From NCBI GenBank assembly GCA_020629545.1, contig JAHDDC010000001.1:1-64000 (forward strand): DNA of 64,000 bases, given 5' to 3'. A program made the translations under genes and the position numbers. The stretch comes from Hellea sp. Its GTDB lineage: Bacteria > Pseudomonadota > Alphaproteobacteria > Caulobacterales > Maricaulaceae. Shown one piece after another: positions 1 through 10,852 of this stretch. Below the pieces are notes generated by a model. That model made no database searches. It was not told the origin of the DNA and was given only the letters and a program-made list of their open reading frames with translations. How positions within the stretch are numbered: position 1 is the first letter of the stretch; each line of letters begins with the position of its first letter.

Positions 1-973
<973 letters not shown>

Positions 974-979
974 TCAGCG

Positions 980-1882
980 TTAAAGCGCTTCCGCGCCTGA
1001 AATAATTTCAATGAGTTCAGAAGTAATTTGTGCTTGTCGTGTTCGGTTAAATGTCAACGTCAGCTTGTCGATCATGTCGCCCGCATTTCTAGTCGCATTA
1101 TCCATGGCAGTCATTTTGGACCCCATTTCACCGGCTTGGTTCTCTAGAAGCGCCGTGTAGATTTGAGTATTAATATTACGCGGCAATAATACCTTTAAAA
1201 TTCCGGCTTCATCGGGCTCATATGTATAAATTGAGCCTTGGAGATCAGGTCCAGCCGGAGCATCGGCCGTTTCGTCCGTTGCAATATCGGCGGCAGCTGG
1301 AATAATCGTTTTAGCAACAGGTTCTTGCGTCATCACGTTTTTAAACTCTGAGTAAATAAGTTTACAAACGTCGAACTCTCCGGCTTCAAACATATCGGTA
1401 ATCTTACGTCCTATGCCCTGAGCAATCCCGGCGTGTATGTTCTTTTCTTCCTTGAGAGACAAAAACTCCACAACATTATCGCCATAAAGGCGCTGCAGCT
1501 GATCCTGACCTTTTTTGCCGATCATGAAGAGCTTAACGGTTTTACCCTGCTGCTTCAGGTGGGTAATCTCTTCGCGTGCTTTTCTGGCGATATTGGTATT
1601 AAAACCTCCGCAAAGCCCGCGGTCTGCTGTGGCAACCACAAGCAAATAGGTTTCGTCTTTTCCGTTGCCAACAAGCATTTCCGGAGCGTCACCTGCCCCT
1701 TGCATGGATGATGCGAGATTGGAAATTACGTTTCCAATACGATCAGCGTAAGGTCGAGACTTTTCAGCTGCCTCTTGCGCTTTACGTAATTTAGCCGCGG
1801 CCACCATTTGCATGGCGCGTGTGATCTTCTGCGTGTTCTTAACGCTGCTGATCCGGCTTTTTAGTTCCTTTAAAGACGGCAT
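980..1882 (-). CDS. atpG: F1 ATP synthase gamma subunit
   Basis: Gamma is the rotating central stalk of F1, coupling proton flow through F0 to the conformational cycle of the alpha3beta3 ring. The 300-residue length is normal. The N-terminal helix (MPSLKELKSRISSVKNTQKITRAMQ) and the C-terminal helix (MDNATRNAGDMIDKLTLTFNRTRQAQIT) are the two conserved coiled-coil strands of the family. A central DRGLCGGFN segment is also typical. It sits between atpA (21-base gap) and atpD in one operon on the minus strand. Nothing unusual is visible. Confidence 0.98.
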   Translation of the reverse strand: MPSLKELKSRISSVKNTQKITRAMQMVAAAKLRKAQEAAEKSRPYADRIGNVISNLASSMQGAGDAPEMLVGNGKDETYLLVVATADRGLCGGFNTNIARKAREEITHLKQQGKTVKLFMIGKKGQDQLQRLYGDNVVEFLSLKEEKNIHAGIAQGIGRKITDMFEAGEFDVCKLIYSEFKNVMTQEPVAKTIIPAAADIATDETADAPAGPDLQGSIYTYEPDEAGILKVLLPRNINTQIYTALLENQAGEMGSKMTAMDNATRNAGDMIDKLTLTFNRTRQAQITSELIEIISGAEAL

Positions 1883-1903
1883 TGCCGATCTCCCGCTAGT
1901 AGC

Positions 1904-3436
1904 TTAAGCTGAGAAGTTTTCTGTGAACTTATCAAGAGCCGACTTCAAGCGCCCCTCGATGTCATCTGTCAGCTTCTTCTCTGATGCGATGTCGGCTAGG
2001 ATCGAGCTGTGATCAGCGTGAAGATGCGCTAGAAGATCAGCTTCGTATTTTCCAACAGACTTGACTGGTACGCCGTCAAGATAGCCGCGTGTACCCGCGT
2101 AAATTACACAAACCTGCTCTTCGACCTGAAGGGGTGAATACTGATCTTGCTTAAGAAGCTCAGTCAAACGCTCACCACGAGCCAGAAGTTTTTGAGTAGA
2201 TGCATCCAGATCGGAACCAAACTGCGCAAACGCCGCCATTTCGCGGTACTGCGCGAGCTCACCCTTAATTGGGCCCGCAACCTGTTTCATGGCTTTGATC
2301 TGGGCTGATGAACCAACCCGAGAAACCGAAAGACCCACGTTAAGCGCCGGACGGATACCCTGATAGAACAAATCGGTTTCCAAGAAGATTTGGCCATCCG
2401 TAATCGAAATCACATTTGTCGGAATAAAGGCCGAAACGTCGTTACCTTGTGTTTCAATGATCGGTAGCGCCGTCAATGAACCCGCTCCCATATCATCGTT
2501 CATCTTCGCCGCGCGCTCAAGAAGGCGGGAGTGAAGATAGAAAACGTCACCCGGATAAGCTTCGCGGCCCGGAGGACGACGCAGCAGAAGTGACATCTGA
2601 CGATAGGCAACTGCCTGTTTCGACAGATCATCATAAATAATCAGACCGTGCATTCCATTGTCGCGGAAATATTCGCCCATAGCGCATCCGGCAAATGGTG
2701 CGAGATATTGTAGAGGTGCAGGCTCTGATGCTGTCGCGGAAACGATGATGGAATACTCCATCGCACCGTTTTCTTCGAGCGTTTTCACAAGCTGCGCAAC
2801 TGTAGAGCGCTTCTGCCCGATCACCACATAAACACAGTAGAGTTTGTCATTGTCGCGATCTTCATCAAAAGCAGCTTTTTGGTTCAGGATCGCATCAACA
2901 GCGACAGCCGTTTTACCTGTTTGACGGTCGCCAATAATAAGTTCGCGCTGGCCACGACCAATCGGGATCAAAGCATCGATCGCCTTAATTCCCGTTTGAA
3001 CCGGCTCGTGAACAGATTTACGCGGGATAATGCCCGGCGCTTTAACATCAACACGGCGCCGCTCTTTGGTTTTGATAGGGCCTTTGCCATCAATCGGCTC
3101 ACCTAGCGGGTTGACGACACGGCCAAGCAAGGCCTTTCCGACAGGTACATCAACGATTTCACCCAAACGCTTGACTGTATCGCCTTCTTTGATCCCCCGG
3201 TCATCACCGAAGATAACGACACCGACATTGTCACTTTCAAGGTTCAGCGCCATGCCTTTAATTCCGCCTGGGAATTCGACCATCTCTCCGGCGCGAACGT
3301 TATCTAGACCGTAAACACGGGCAATCCCGTCTCCGACGGACAAAACCTGTCCAATATCAGAAACTTTGGCCTGAGCTCCGAAGCCTTTTATCTGCTTCTT
3401 CAGAATATTGGAAATTTCAGCAGCACGAATATCCAT
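1904..3436 (-). CDS. atpA: F1 ATP synthase alpha subunit
   Basis: Alpha is the non-catalytic nucleotide-binding subunit of F1. Its 510 residues match the family length. The P-loop GDRQTGKT is at residues 169-176. The [45 protein letters not shown] region, with its arginine finger, is well conserved. The N-terminal [16 protein letters not shown] helix is the delta-binding segment. The gene starts 2 bases after atpH ends, so translation is probably coupled. The order delta-alpha-gamma-beta without F0 genes fits alphaproteobacteria, where F0 genes are usually at a separate locus. Confidence 0.99.
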   Translation of the reverse strand: MDIRAAEISNILKKQIKGFGAQAKVSDIGQVLSVGDGIARVYGLDNVRAGEMVEFPGGIKGMALNLESDNVGVVIFGDDRGIKEGDTVKRLGEIVDVPVGKALLGRVVNPLGEPIDGKGPIKTKERRRVDVKAPGIIPRKSVHEPVQTGIKAIDALIPIGRGQRELIIGDRQTGKTAVAVDAILNQKAAFDEDRDNDKLYCVYVVIGQKRSTVAQLVKTLEENGAMEYSIIVSATASEPAPLQYLAPFAGCAMGEYFRDNGMHGLIIYDDLSKQAVAYRQMSLLLRRPPGREAYPGDVFYLHSRLLERAAKMNDDMGAGSLTALPIIETQGNDVSAFIPTNVISITDGQIFLETDLFYQGIRPALNVGLSVSRVGSSAQIKAMKQVAGPIKGELAQYREMAAFAQFGSDLDASTQKLLARGERLTELLKQDQYSPLQVEEQVCVIYAGTRGYLDGVPVKSVGKYEADLLAHLHADHSSILADIASEKKLTDDIEGRLKSALDKFTENFSA

Positions 3437-3438
3437 GG

Positions 3439-3996
3439 TTAAACCTCTTTCAGGGCTAATTTGAGATCCTCAAGATTTGTCTTGAGAGAACTATCGTAAA
3501 GGCGAGACCCGATCTTGACGACAAAGCCGCCCAGCAGTTCAGGATCTACGCTTGTTTCAACAGAAACGGTTTTCCCGAGTGATTTCTTCAACTCGGACTT
3601 AATTTTGGTGAGCTCAGCAGCTGTCAATTTCTTTGCACTTGTAACTTTAGCTGTCTGAGCGTCCCGGCGAAGCGCGACCATCTCTTCGAAAGAGGCGAGC
3701 ATTGACGGAATTTCTGAAGCACGGCGATTCTCTGCGGCCGTTCCCATAAACTGAGTGATTAATTTCCCGACCTTGGCCTTCGAAGCCACAGACTTGATAA
3801 CGCTCACCTTATCTTCGGTCGCAAATACTGGATTACCCAATGCATCTAAAAGATTAGAGTTGCTCGCGAAGACTTTCTTCATCTTGGCGACGTCTTTTTC
3901 AACTGTTTTCAATGACTTAGCTTCTTCAGCCAGCTCCAGCAGGGCCTGAGCGTAACGTCCGGGGGCTTCGCCGGTTATAAGGTCTTGGTTTGACAC
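3439..3996 (-). CDS. atpH: F1 ATP synthase delta subunit
   Basis: Delta (OSCP homologue) links the top of F1 to the peripheral stalk from F0. The 185-residue length is typical. The N-terminal [15 protein letters not shown] helix and the C-terminal ...[30 protein letters not shown] block are hallmarks of the family. The start codon read here is GTG at 3996, because the ORF opens GTG-TCA-AAC-CAA and the family consensus begins shortly after. It is the first gene of the visible F1 operon. The 196 bases upstream, up to the P450 stop, must carry the operon promoter unless it is co-transcribed with the P450, but I cannot pick confident -35/-10 boxes. Confidence 0.97.
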   Translation of the reverse strand: MSNQDLITGEAPGRYAQALLELAEEAKSLKTVEKDVAKMKKVFASNSNLLDALGNPVFATEDKVSVIKSVASKAKVGKLITQFMGTAAENRRASEIPSMLASFEEMVALRRDAQTAKVTSAKKLTAAELTKIKSELKKSLGKTVSVETSVDPELLGGFVVKIGSRLYDSSLKTNLEDLKLALKEV

Positions 3997-4192
3997 AAAC
4001 TACGATCCGTATCTCGCGCGGGCGGCTTGGAAATCTCACAGAATGACTTCTTCGGCCTGATTGATAAGGACATGCAAATCACTTGCGCTATCCCTGACTT
4101 GCGGCGCTATTAGCATGGGTATTTTTTAAAGCCAACCCATAGTTCCCTGCGACAGAATAGCCCTATGGATGAGGTGAATAATTCCTTAATTT
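3997..4192. other. Intergenic region upstream of the atp operon
   Basis: These 196 bases separate the P450 stop from the atpH start, both genes reading on the minus strand. A 6-base inverted repeat (ATGGGT at 4115-4120, ACCCAT at 4135-4140, 14-base AT-rich spacer) is the only structure I see. It lacks a following T-run on the minus strand, so it is a poor intrinsic terminator for the P450 gene. An ATP-synthase promoter is expected here on general grounds, but no clear sigma-70 boxes are visible. Confidence 0.4.
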
Positions 4193-5629
4193 TTAAGCGC
4201 TTTTTTCGCGCCTGACGACCCGCATCGGCATACCGTTTTCTGCCTGCAAGGTAATCCGCATTCGCGGCCAAGGTGGTGCTTCACCGATATATTCGAATCT
4301 GCATTGCTTAAATAATGACGCTGCAACGATCATAGCTTCCTGCCGGGCAAAACGTTGTCCAATACAGACCCTAGGACCAATCCCAAAAGGTAGGTATTGA
4401 TAGGGATTGATCTGCTTTCGCTTTTCGCCAAAAAACCTATCCGGAATGAAGCCGTCGGGATTATCCCATAACGCATAGTGACGATGAAGCGCCCAAAGGT
4501 TAAGCATGACAGCCTCGCCGGCTTCAAATGTCGTGCCTTCCCATTCAACATCAGAAGTAAACTCACGGGTTACGAATGGCGCAGAAGGATAAAGTCTTAG
4601 AGCCTCTTCAAAACATGCCACCGTCCAAGGCAAATGTTCAGACCATTTATCAACGGGTACTCCATTCATATCAAGGGCGTCGATCTCGGCCTCAACCCGG
4701 TCGCGCGCTTTCAAATCTTGACTTAGTAAATAAGTCAGCCAAATCAGCCCATGAGACGTTGTTTCATGGCCTGCGCCGATAAACGTGACCGCTTGATCCT
4801 GAATTTCGTCTTTTGTCAGCGCTGCATGTTCATCATCGCCTGCCTCAAGCAATAATGTCAGAAAGTCTAATGGTACATCTTCGCCGCTTTGCAATTTGGC
4901 ATGGCGCTGATCAATAGCTTTGCCGACTGTTTTCCACACGCGCTTCAACGCTTTTCGACCACTCGCTGTTGTAACACGAGGAAGGAAAGCGGGCATATTT
5001 AAGACATCGAGAGGATCAGGCTTGCCCATTGTCATCAGAACTTTATCAAAAGCATGCAATAGATCTTCTTTATCGGAGTCGATCTCGCTAGAGAATAAGG
5101 CGTCGGATAATACCTGATAGGTCAAAGCGAGCATCGCTTCTGTAAACTTGATTTCGGCGCCCTTTTGAAAAATCAATGGTAATTGCGTGTCGATAGTCGA
5201 GCGCATGCCTTCAGAGAAGGTTCTAATATGTCGGGGCGTGAACATGGGGGTTAACAAATGACGCATCCGTTTCCAGTCTTCCCCTTCAGCAGCGACGAGT
5301 CCAGTTCTAATCAGCGGTTTTAAAACGCTCTGTCGAACCCGGTTCATTTTCAGATTATTATGGTTCTTGACGAAAATGTGCTTGATGAGCTCCGGGTCAG
5401 AAATTGTGCAATGCGTTTGCCCAAACATTTTGCCTCGTACAAACTTCTGGGTTCGCGCAAGTCTGCCGGTCGACTCGATTGCATTGCGCATCAGAATCCT
5501 AAGAAATTTGACATCGTCGAAAATGTTCCATTTCTCAATATCGGCGATTACGGGTTGCGGCGCAGACGGTATAAAAATACCATTTTCAAAAGCTGGCTTA
5601 GGACGAAAGTTGTAGTCGTGTTTATGCAT
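4193..5629 (-). CDS. Cytochrome P450
   Basis: This is a haem-thiolate monooxygenase inserting one oxygen atom into an organic substrate that cannot be named from sequence. Its 478 residues contain the full P450 signature. The I-helix oxygen-binding motif reads AGHETTS, the K-helix ExxR motif reads EALR within FEEALRLYPSAPFVTRE, and the haem loop FGIGPRVCIG carries the ligand Cys at about residue 422. There is no N-terminal membrane anchor, so it should be soluble, as is usual for bacteria. No ferredoxin or ferredoxin reductase gene is nearby, so redox partners must be encoded elsewhere. A GAGAGG ribosome site precedes the ATG. It lies 64 bases after priA on the same strand. Confidence 0.95.
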   Translation of the reverse strand: MHKHDYNFRPKPAFENGIFIPSAPQPVIADIEKWNIFDDVKFLRILMRNAIESTGRLARTQKFVRGKMFGQTHCTISDPELIKHIFVKNHNNLKMNRVRQSVLKPLIRTGLVAAEGEDWKRMRHLLTPMFTPRHIRTFSEGMRSTIDTQLPLIFQKGAEIKFTEAMLALTYQVLSDALFSSEIDSDKEDLLHAFDKVLMTMGKPDPLDVLNMPAFLPRVTTASGRKALKRVWKTVGKAIDQRHAKLQSGEDVPLDFLTLLLEAGDDEHAALTKDEIQDQAVTFIGAGHETTSHGLIWLTYLLSQDLKARDRVEAEIDALDMNGVPVDKWSEHLPWTVACFEEALRLYPSAPFVTREFTSDVEWEGTTFEAGEAVMLNLWALHRHYALWDNPDGFIPDRFFGEKRKQINPYQYLPFGIGPRVCIGQRFARQEAMIVAASLFKQCRFEYIGEAPPWPRMRITLQAENGMPMRVVRREKSA

Positions 5630-5693
5630 AACGCCTCTCTAGAAAATCTATATCCTAATTCAGCCTCGCAATACACCCCCATTCCTGCATAGC

Positions 5694-7853
5694 CTACATG
5701 AAGCTTTGCGGGTCTATATCGATGTGAAGTTTGTATTTCGAGGGCAGCTTCATCTTAGATCTCCAGCTTCGCATATATGCCGAAAGATCAATGGATGTTT
5801 CAGCTTGAACCAAGATACGTCGCCTGAACCGCCCGCGCAGACGGCCAATCGGTGGTTCACTGGGCCCCAGGATCTCAACGCCTTTAGCCCGCGGAGCCAG
5901 ACCCACAAATTTGCGCCCAAGCGCCTCAACTTGTCCGAGCTCAGGCCCTGATACTATTACTCCGGCCAAACGACCATAGGGCGGAAGGCCGAGCATGTCG
6001 CGCATGGCCAGTTCCGCTGATACAAATCGCTCACGGTCTCCTGCAGCCAAGGCTTGGAGCGCCTCGTGATCTGGCTGATGCGTTTGAATAAGAGCTGACC
6101 CGGGCTTATCTGCGCGTCCTGCTCGGCCAGCCACCTGAACTAAGGTCTGATAAGTTCGCTCGCCAGCCCTAGGATCTCCGCCCACCAAACTCAGATCACC
6201 ATCGACAACCCCGACAAATGTCAGACCCGGAAAATTATGTCCTTTAACCACCATTTGAGTACCAACAAGAATATCAATCTCGCCCTGCTCCATGCGTTGC
6301 ATGCGTTCTCGAATCTTTTCTGCACCGCCCGATGTGTCAGACGACAATATCTCAATACGCGCTTCTGGAAAATGGCGGGAGGCTTCCTCGGCCACACGCT
6401 CAACCCCCGGACCGACAGACGTTAAGGCACCTTCGGCATGACAGGATGGGCATTCTTTGGGCATTCGCATCGAAAAACCTGTATGATGGCAGACAGCTCT
6501 GCCCGTCTCTCGATGCTCGACTAGCCAGCTATCCGTATCCGGGCTTTTCAATTTCTCCCCGCAGGCTCGACAAATGATAAGCGGCGCATAGCCCCTGCGG
6601 TTCAGATATAGCATAGCCTGTTCACCGCGGGACAAGACATTTTTCGTTGCCTCAATCAACGGTGCGGAAATGAAATCGCCTCTTTCCGGAGGGTCGTCCT
6701 TCAAATCGATCAAATCAATTTCCGGCAATGTTACGCTTCCGGGTCGTTCCGGCAAAACAACATGGGCATAACGCCCTGTCCGTGCGTTAACCAGACTTTC
6801 CAAGGATGGCGTCGCCGAAGCCAATACCACTGACGCCCTCGAAAGCTTAGCACGCACAACGGACATATCGCGGGCATTATAAATAACGCCCTCTTCTTGT
6901 TTGTACGACGTGTCGTGTTCTTCATCGACCACGATCAGACGTAGGTTCGGAAACGGGAGATAAAGCGCTGAACGCGCGCCAACAACAAGCTTGGCACGGC
7001 CGTTTATCACTTCGCGCCAAGTTCGGCGGCGTTCCGCTTCACCAAGGGCCGAGTGCCACGGCGCGGGAGCCGCTCCAAAACGGGCCTTAAACCTTTTCAT
7101 GCCAGCTTGCGTCAGCGCAATCTCGGGAACCAGGATAAGGACCTGCCCGCCCTGTCGTAAGGCTTCTGCCGCGGCTTCAAAATAAACTTCGGTTTTACCG
7201 GACCCGGTAACACCATCTAAGAGGCTAACCGAGAAGTCCCCCGTTTGAACAGACTTAATAAGGCTGGCCGCGGCATCTAACTGCCCTGGTGATAATTCAA
7301 GCCCAGCGATATTGGGATCAGGTTCGCCGTAAGGCTGATCGACCGGAAGACCTTGAGCGATTAATCCCCCAGCATCGGCAAAGCCGCGAACAACCCCAGT
7401 GCTGACCCCTGCCCGCTCTGCGATAACGCTCGCACGTTCTGGGAATGGACCGCCAAATTCTATGACACGACTTCGAGCCGGAGTCATTTTAACGTTAATC
7501 GGAGATATTGGGCTATAATGGGTAACGATCGGGCTAGGATCCAAAGCTTTACGGGCACTCAGAACCATACGCAAAGCCATTCCTAACGACGCGCAATTAT
7601 ACTTGGCGGTCCAGCTTACAAAATTGAGCACTGCTTTTGGCAAGGCTTGAGTCGGCTTTTTCTCGGCGATTGGTTTTAGCTCACGGTCAGTCTCTGCCGC
7701 GCCAACATTCCAAACCACCCCCAACTTATAATGTTGTCCAATCGGAGCGAACACAAAATCACCCGGCTTGACGACCATATCAAAAGGCACTTCATAGTCG
7801 AACGGCGTATCGACATGGACAGGAAATAGAACTTGTGCGTTTTGCGCGGGCAT
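5694..7853 (-). CDS. priA: Primosomal replication protein N' (PriA helicase)
   Basis: PriA recognises stalled or collapsed forks and reloads the replisome. The 719-residue protein has the expected order: an N-terminal DNA-binding domain (VHVDTPFDYEVP), a superfamily-2 helicase core with Walker A motif GVTGSGKTE and Walker B DEEH, a zinc-binding insertion with paired cysteines (CRACGEK, CPSCHAEG), and a C-terminal helicase half containing QVAGRAGRADKPG. It is separated by 54 bases from the divergent aldolase gene at 7908. Its 3' neighbour is the P450 gene. All key motifs are present, so it should be active. Confidence 0.98.
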   Translation of the reverse strand: MPAQNAQVLFPVHVDTPFDYEVPFDMVVKPGDFVFAPIGQHYKLGVVWNVGAAETDRELKPIAEKKPTQALPKAVLNFVSWTAKYNCASLGMALRMVLSARKALDPSPIVTHYSPISPINVKMTPARSRVIEFGGPFPERASVIAERAGVSTGVVRGFADAGGLIAQGLPVDQPYGEPDPNIAGLELSPGQLDAAASLIKSVQTGDFSVSLLDGVTGSGKTEVYFEAAAEALRQGGQVLILVPEIALTQAGMKRFKARFGAAPAPWHSALGEAERRRTWREVINGRAKLVVGARSALYLPFPNLRLIVVDEEHDTSYKQEEGVIYNARDMSVVRAKLSRASVVLASATPSLESLVNARTGRYAHVVLPERPGSVTLPEIDLIDLKDDPPERGDFISAPLIEATKNVLSRGEQAMLYLNRRGYAPLIICRACGEKLKSPDTDSWLVEHRETGRAVCHHTGFSMRMPKECPSCHAEGALTSVGPGVERVAEEASRHFPEARIEILSSDTSGGAEKIRERMQRMEQGEIDILVGTQMVVKGHNFPGLTFVGVVDGDLSLVGGDPRAGERTYQTLVQVAGRAGRADKPGSALIQTHQPDHEALQALAAGDRERFVSAELAMRDMLGLPPYGRLAGVIVSGPELGQVEALGRKFVGLAPRAKGVEILGPSEPPIGRLRGRFRRRILVQAETSIDLSAYMRSWRSKMKLPSKYKLHIDIDPQSFM

Positions 7854-7907
7854 ATTCTGTGGTAGGCCTCATTAAAATCGACTCAGTAGAGTATTCGGAG
7901 ATAACTT

Positions 7908-8561
7908 ATGAAATTTTTCGTTGATAGTGCAGACTTGGATCAGATTTCCGAGCTTAATGATATAGGCTTGGTTGACGGGGTTACAACTAACCCATCAATT
8001 ATTGCAAAATCTGGTCGCGACTTCAAAGAAGTTATCGCTGATATATGCAAGCTAGTCGAAGGCCCGGTTAGTGCTGAGGTTACAGCAACCGAAGCCGACA
8101 AAATGATCGCGGAAGGTCGTCACTTGCGCAAGATTGCCGAAAATGTTTGCGTAAAACTCCCTTTGACAATGGACGGTCTTAAAGCCTGCTCTACGCTAAG
8201 CCGAGAAGGCACGCCAACAAATGTCACGCTATGCTTTTCCCCTAATCAAGCGCTTCTAGCCGCTAAATGCGGCGCGACTTTTATTTCGCCATTTATAGGA
8301 CGTTTGGACGATATCACACTTGATGGCCTTCAGCTGATCGAAGATATTCGTTTGATATACGACAATTATGGCTTTGAGACAGAAATCCTCGCCGCCTCCA
8401 TACGCTCGGTAAATCATGTTAAAGAATGTGCATTGATTGGCGCCGATGTGATGACAGCCCCCCCAGGTGTTATACGTAATCTATCTAATCATCCGCTAAC
8501 GGATAAAGGTCTGGCTGCGTTTTTGAAGGACTGGGAAGGCACAGGCCAAACAATCCTGTAA
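7908..8561 (+). CDS. Transaldolase-like / fructose-6-phosphate aldolase family protein
   Basis: This is a small class I aldolase of the FSA/TalC type. At 217 residues it matches the short family, not the roughly 320-residue classical transaldolase. The Schiff-base lysine lies in NVCVKLPLT. The phosphate-binding end of the barrel shows TTNPSI near the N terminus and [12 protein letters not shown] in the middle. Family members either act as transaldolase in the non-oxidative pentose phosphate pathway or split fructose 6-phosphate; sequence by eye does not separate these. A GGAG ribosome site lies just before the ATG. It diverges from priA and converges with the coiled-coil gene, from which it is separated by a hairpin terminator. 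Confidence 0.93.
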   Translation: MKFFVDSADLDQISELNDIGLVDGVTTNPSIIAKSGRDFKEVIADICKLVEGPVSAEVTATEADKMIAEGRHLRKIAENVCVKLPLTMDGLKACSTLSREGTPTNVTLCFSPNQALLAAKCGATFISPFIGRLDDITLDGLQLIEDIRLIYDNYGFETEILAASIRSVNHVKECALIGADVMTAPPGVIRNLSNHPLTDKGLAAFLKDWEGTGQTIL

Positions 8562-8590
8562 CATAAAATTCGTCCAGATTATTCGGATAT

Positions 8591-8623
8591 AAAAAAGACC
8601 CCACTTTGACTGTCAAAGCGGGG
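8591..8623 (-). terminator. Intrinsic terminator of the coiled-coil gene
   Basis: The left arm CCCC-A-CTTTGAC (8599-8610) pairs with GTCAAAG-C-GGGG (8612-8623), with one A/C mismatch and a tight loop. Read on the minus strand, the stem is followed by a T6 run (A6 on the plus strand at 8591-8596), the classic rho-independent arrangement for the gene ending at 8653. On the plus strand the hairpin could also stop the aldolase transcript, but only a weak T content follows it. Confidence 0.85.
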
Positions 8624-8652
8624 CAATTGTTCACAGGACGTGAATTAGATTT

Positions 8653-9918
8653 CTAAGATATATTTTTCTTAAGACGCATCACGTTCTCGGACTCGTCTAC
8701 AGCTTTGTCCTTGGAAAAAATCTCTGAATTTACGAGACTTTGCCCCGAGCTTACACCGGTAATCGCAGCATATTTCTCAAGTTTTTCGCGCATCTGCTGA
8801 TTGATCTTACGAAGATTTTCGAAGTCTTCTAAGGTCGTCGCAAACTTGGCATTAAGTTTCTCAAATTCTACTTTCGACTTTGAAAGTGCCTTAGCTGATC
8901 GGTCGAACTCTTCCGACTTAAGGCGCAGGCGATCATCAAGCGCCTCGGCACGATCACGTTCATTAACAAGAGCATTTCGGAGACTAATAAATTCCTGATC
9001 CAGATGCGTCGCCATATTCTCCTTGATCCGAATTTGCGTATCAAGTTGATCAATCCGTGTTTTCAGAGCCAGATTTTCTTCGTCCCGGCGCTTAATCGTG
9101 TCCTCGGAAACATTTCGCTGCGTTTGAAGATCGTAACGAACGTTCTCTAATTGACCTGTTAACTCAACATGCTTGCCTTTGAGGTCAGCATAATCCGCAC
9201 GTAAATTCTTCAGTTCTACAGTTGACTGGTCGCTCGCAGCCGACTTGTGCGAATATTTCTCATTTAGCTCATCCAACGTATTGCGAAGCTCTACCAATTG
9301 ACGTTCACGCTGTGCAAGCTCAGCAGTTTGACTATCCAAGCGGTCCTGCATCTTACCAATCGTATTGTCATTATGCCCAATTTTATCTTCGGCAGTTTGG
9401 AATTTTGCCGTTAAAGCCCGAATAGTACGTTCATTGCTGGCGTGCTGAGCTTGGAAGGCCGCTTCTTGATCACGGCTCGCAGCCAGAGATGCTTTGGCTT
9501 CTTCCAGATGTGACCGCGTTTCGCTGTGACGACGTTCAAGGTCATTGAGTTTACTATCGAGCTCGTTGGCCCAGCTGGTTTTCTGTGTCAGCTTAGACTC
9601 AAGCTCAGAAACTGTTTTTCCGAGATTTCTATTATCAGCCTGAACGCGCCGTAGCGCTTTAAGGTCAAGTTCCATTTTTGAAATTGCAGAATTCAGTGTA
9701 GAAATCCGCTTGATCGCCGACTGCTGACGTGCCGCACTATCTCTAAGATCGGCGGCAAACTCCTCCATCGAAGCCCGCGCAAATTCTAGATCGTCTGTAT
9801 CCGGTAATACTGGAGAAATTTTCGTCTGGAGATCTAATGTGTTACGTTCTGTCGCTTTTAATCCCGCCATCAGATCGTAATCCCGTTCTGACTTCTTTCC
9901 CTTGTTAAATAGTCCCAT
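8653..9918 (-). CDS. Long coiled-coil protein, possibly filament-forming (crescentin-like in architecture)
   Basis: I do not recognise an enzyme domain. Almost the entire 421 residues, from about 25 to 390, form a continuous helical coiled coil rich in Glu, Lys, Leu, Gln and Asn in heptads, with no prolines interrupting the rod. A short basic head (MGLFNKGKKSERDYD) and a short non-coiled tail (SGQSLVNSEIFSKDKAVDESENVMRLKKNIS) flank it. There is no signal peptide or membrane segment, so it should be cytoplasmic. A basic head, long rod and short tail is the general layout of bacterial intermediate-filament-like proteins such as crescentin, but orthology cannot be claimed from composition. A strong GGAGG ribosome site (9924-9928) precedes the ATG and a terminator follows, so it is probably monocistronic. 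Confidence 0.85.
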   Translation of the reverse strand: MGLFNKGKKSERDYDLMAGLKATERNTLDLQTKISPVLPDTDDLEFARASMEEFAADLRDSAARQQSAIKRISTLNSAISKMELDLKALRRVQADNRNLGKTVSELESKLTQKTSWANELDSKLNDLERRHSETRSHLEEAKASLAASRDQEAAFQAQHASNERTIRALTAKFQTAEDKIGHNDNTIGKMQDRLDSQTAELAQRERQLVELRNTLDELNEKYSHKSAASDQSTVELKNLRADYADLKGKHVELTGQLENVRYDLQTQRNVSEDTIKRRDEENLALKTRIDQLDTQIRIKENMATHLDQEFISLRNALVNERDRAEALDDRLRLKSEEFDRSAKALSKSKVEFEKLNAKFATTLEDFENLRKINQQMREKLEKYAAITGVSSGQSLVNSEIFSKDKAVDESENVMRLKKNIS

Positions 9919-10099
9919 AAGAACCTCCCAATCACCTTACGCCGTGTTTTACCGGACATTAATTTGAATTTTACCTACATAGATTCGCATTCAGCACAAA
10001 CACTGTTCTCGCATAATCGGCATTTTCAATTCTAAGGCGTCTGCGGCTGCTGCGCTGATTATGGGTTTGCAAACGTTGCGACTCAGGCTGAATAGTCCA

Positions 10100-10852
10100 A
10101 TGCCGTACGCTATAATCATTCTTATTGCTGTCTTTATGACGGCCTGCATTTCTGGCATTTTCGGCATGGCTGGCGGCATGGTGTTCATGGCCGTCATCAT
10201 CAGCTTCATGGGCGTCTCCGAAGCTATGGTTGTTCACGGCGCTGTTCAAAGCGTTTCTAATGCATCTCGCTCTTACCTACTTAAAGAGAACATACGTTGG
10301 GATGTGTTGAAATTTCATCTCATAGGCGCGATTCCCGTCATTATCGCTCTTCAGTTTATTGCATTTGTTCCTGAGAAAAAGTTTCTTTTCATTGTTCTAG
10401 GCTTGCTCCCATTTCTTCTGTGGCTACCGCGCGGATGGATGCAAGGAGATGCTGAGAAGCCGCTTCATGCTATACTTTGCGGCATGATGGTTATGGCGCT
10501 AAATATAAGCGCCGGCGTTGCGGGACCTGCTCTCGATTTCTTTTATGTTCGGACTGGCCTAACCCGACAAGAGATCGTGTCGACCAAAGCTGTAACGATG
10601 CTATTTTCTCATATGGTCAAGATTTTTTATTTCGGAATACCACTTATCCGAGCTACCGGACTGGGAAGTCTTCCACCGATTTGGGTGTTCATACTAGCCA
10701 TTCCTCTCGCATTTGCCGGGACTTTTCTCGGCACACGAATTTTACTGCGACTTAAAGATATGAACTTCAAATCCTACACAAAATTTTTGGTAACACTTAT
10801 TGGAATTTATTATCTTTGTAGATCGGCAGGATTGCTTGGCGGCGTAGCCTGA
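10100..10852 (+). CDS. TSUP-family (TauE/SafE) anion transporter
   Basis: This is an inner-membrane transporter of the sulfite exporter TauE/SafE type; family members move sulfite, sulfoacetate, taurine-related or other organic anions. It has about eight hydrophobic segments over roughly 250 residues. The first half carries the conserved SGIFGMAGGMVFM glycine-rich turn, and the second half carries the repeat-equivalent ISAGVAGPALDFFYVRTG. I place the start at 10100 (MPYAII...), where the first membrane helix begins. An in-frame ATG at 10061 would add 13 residues without hydrophobic character; neither start has a strong ribosome site. Its 3' end overlaps the convergent DMT transporter gene by 43 bases. 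Confidence 0.88.
   Translation: MPYAIIILIAVFMTACISGIFGMAGGMVFMAVIISFMGVSEAMVVHGAVQSVSNASRSYLLKENIRWDVLKFHLIGAIPVIIALQFIAFVPEKKFLFIVLGLLPFLLWLPRGWMQGDAEKPLHAILCGMMVMALNISAGVAGPALDFFYVRTGLTRQEIVSTKAVTMLFSHMVKIFYFGIPLIRATGLGSLPPIWVFILAIPLAFAGTFLGTRILLRLKDMNFKSYTKFLVTLIGIYYLCRSAGLLGGVA

Noticed and set aside
8653-9918. SMC-type chromosome protein
   Set aside because: There are no Walker A or signature motifs; it is only a coiled coil of 421 residues.
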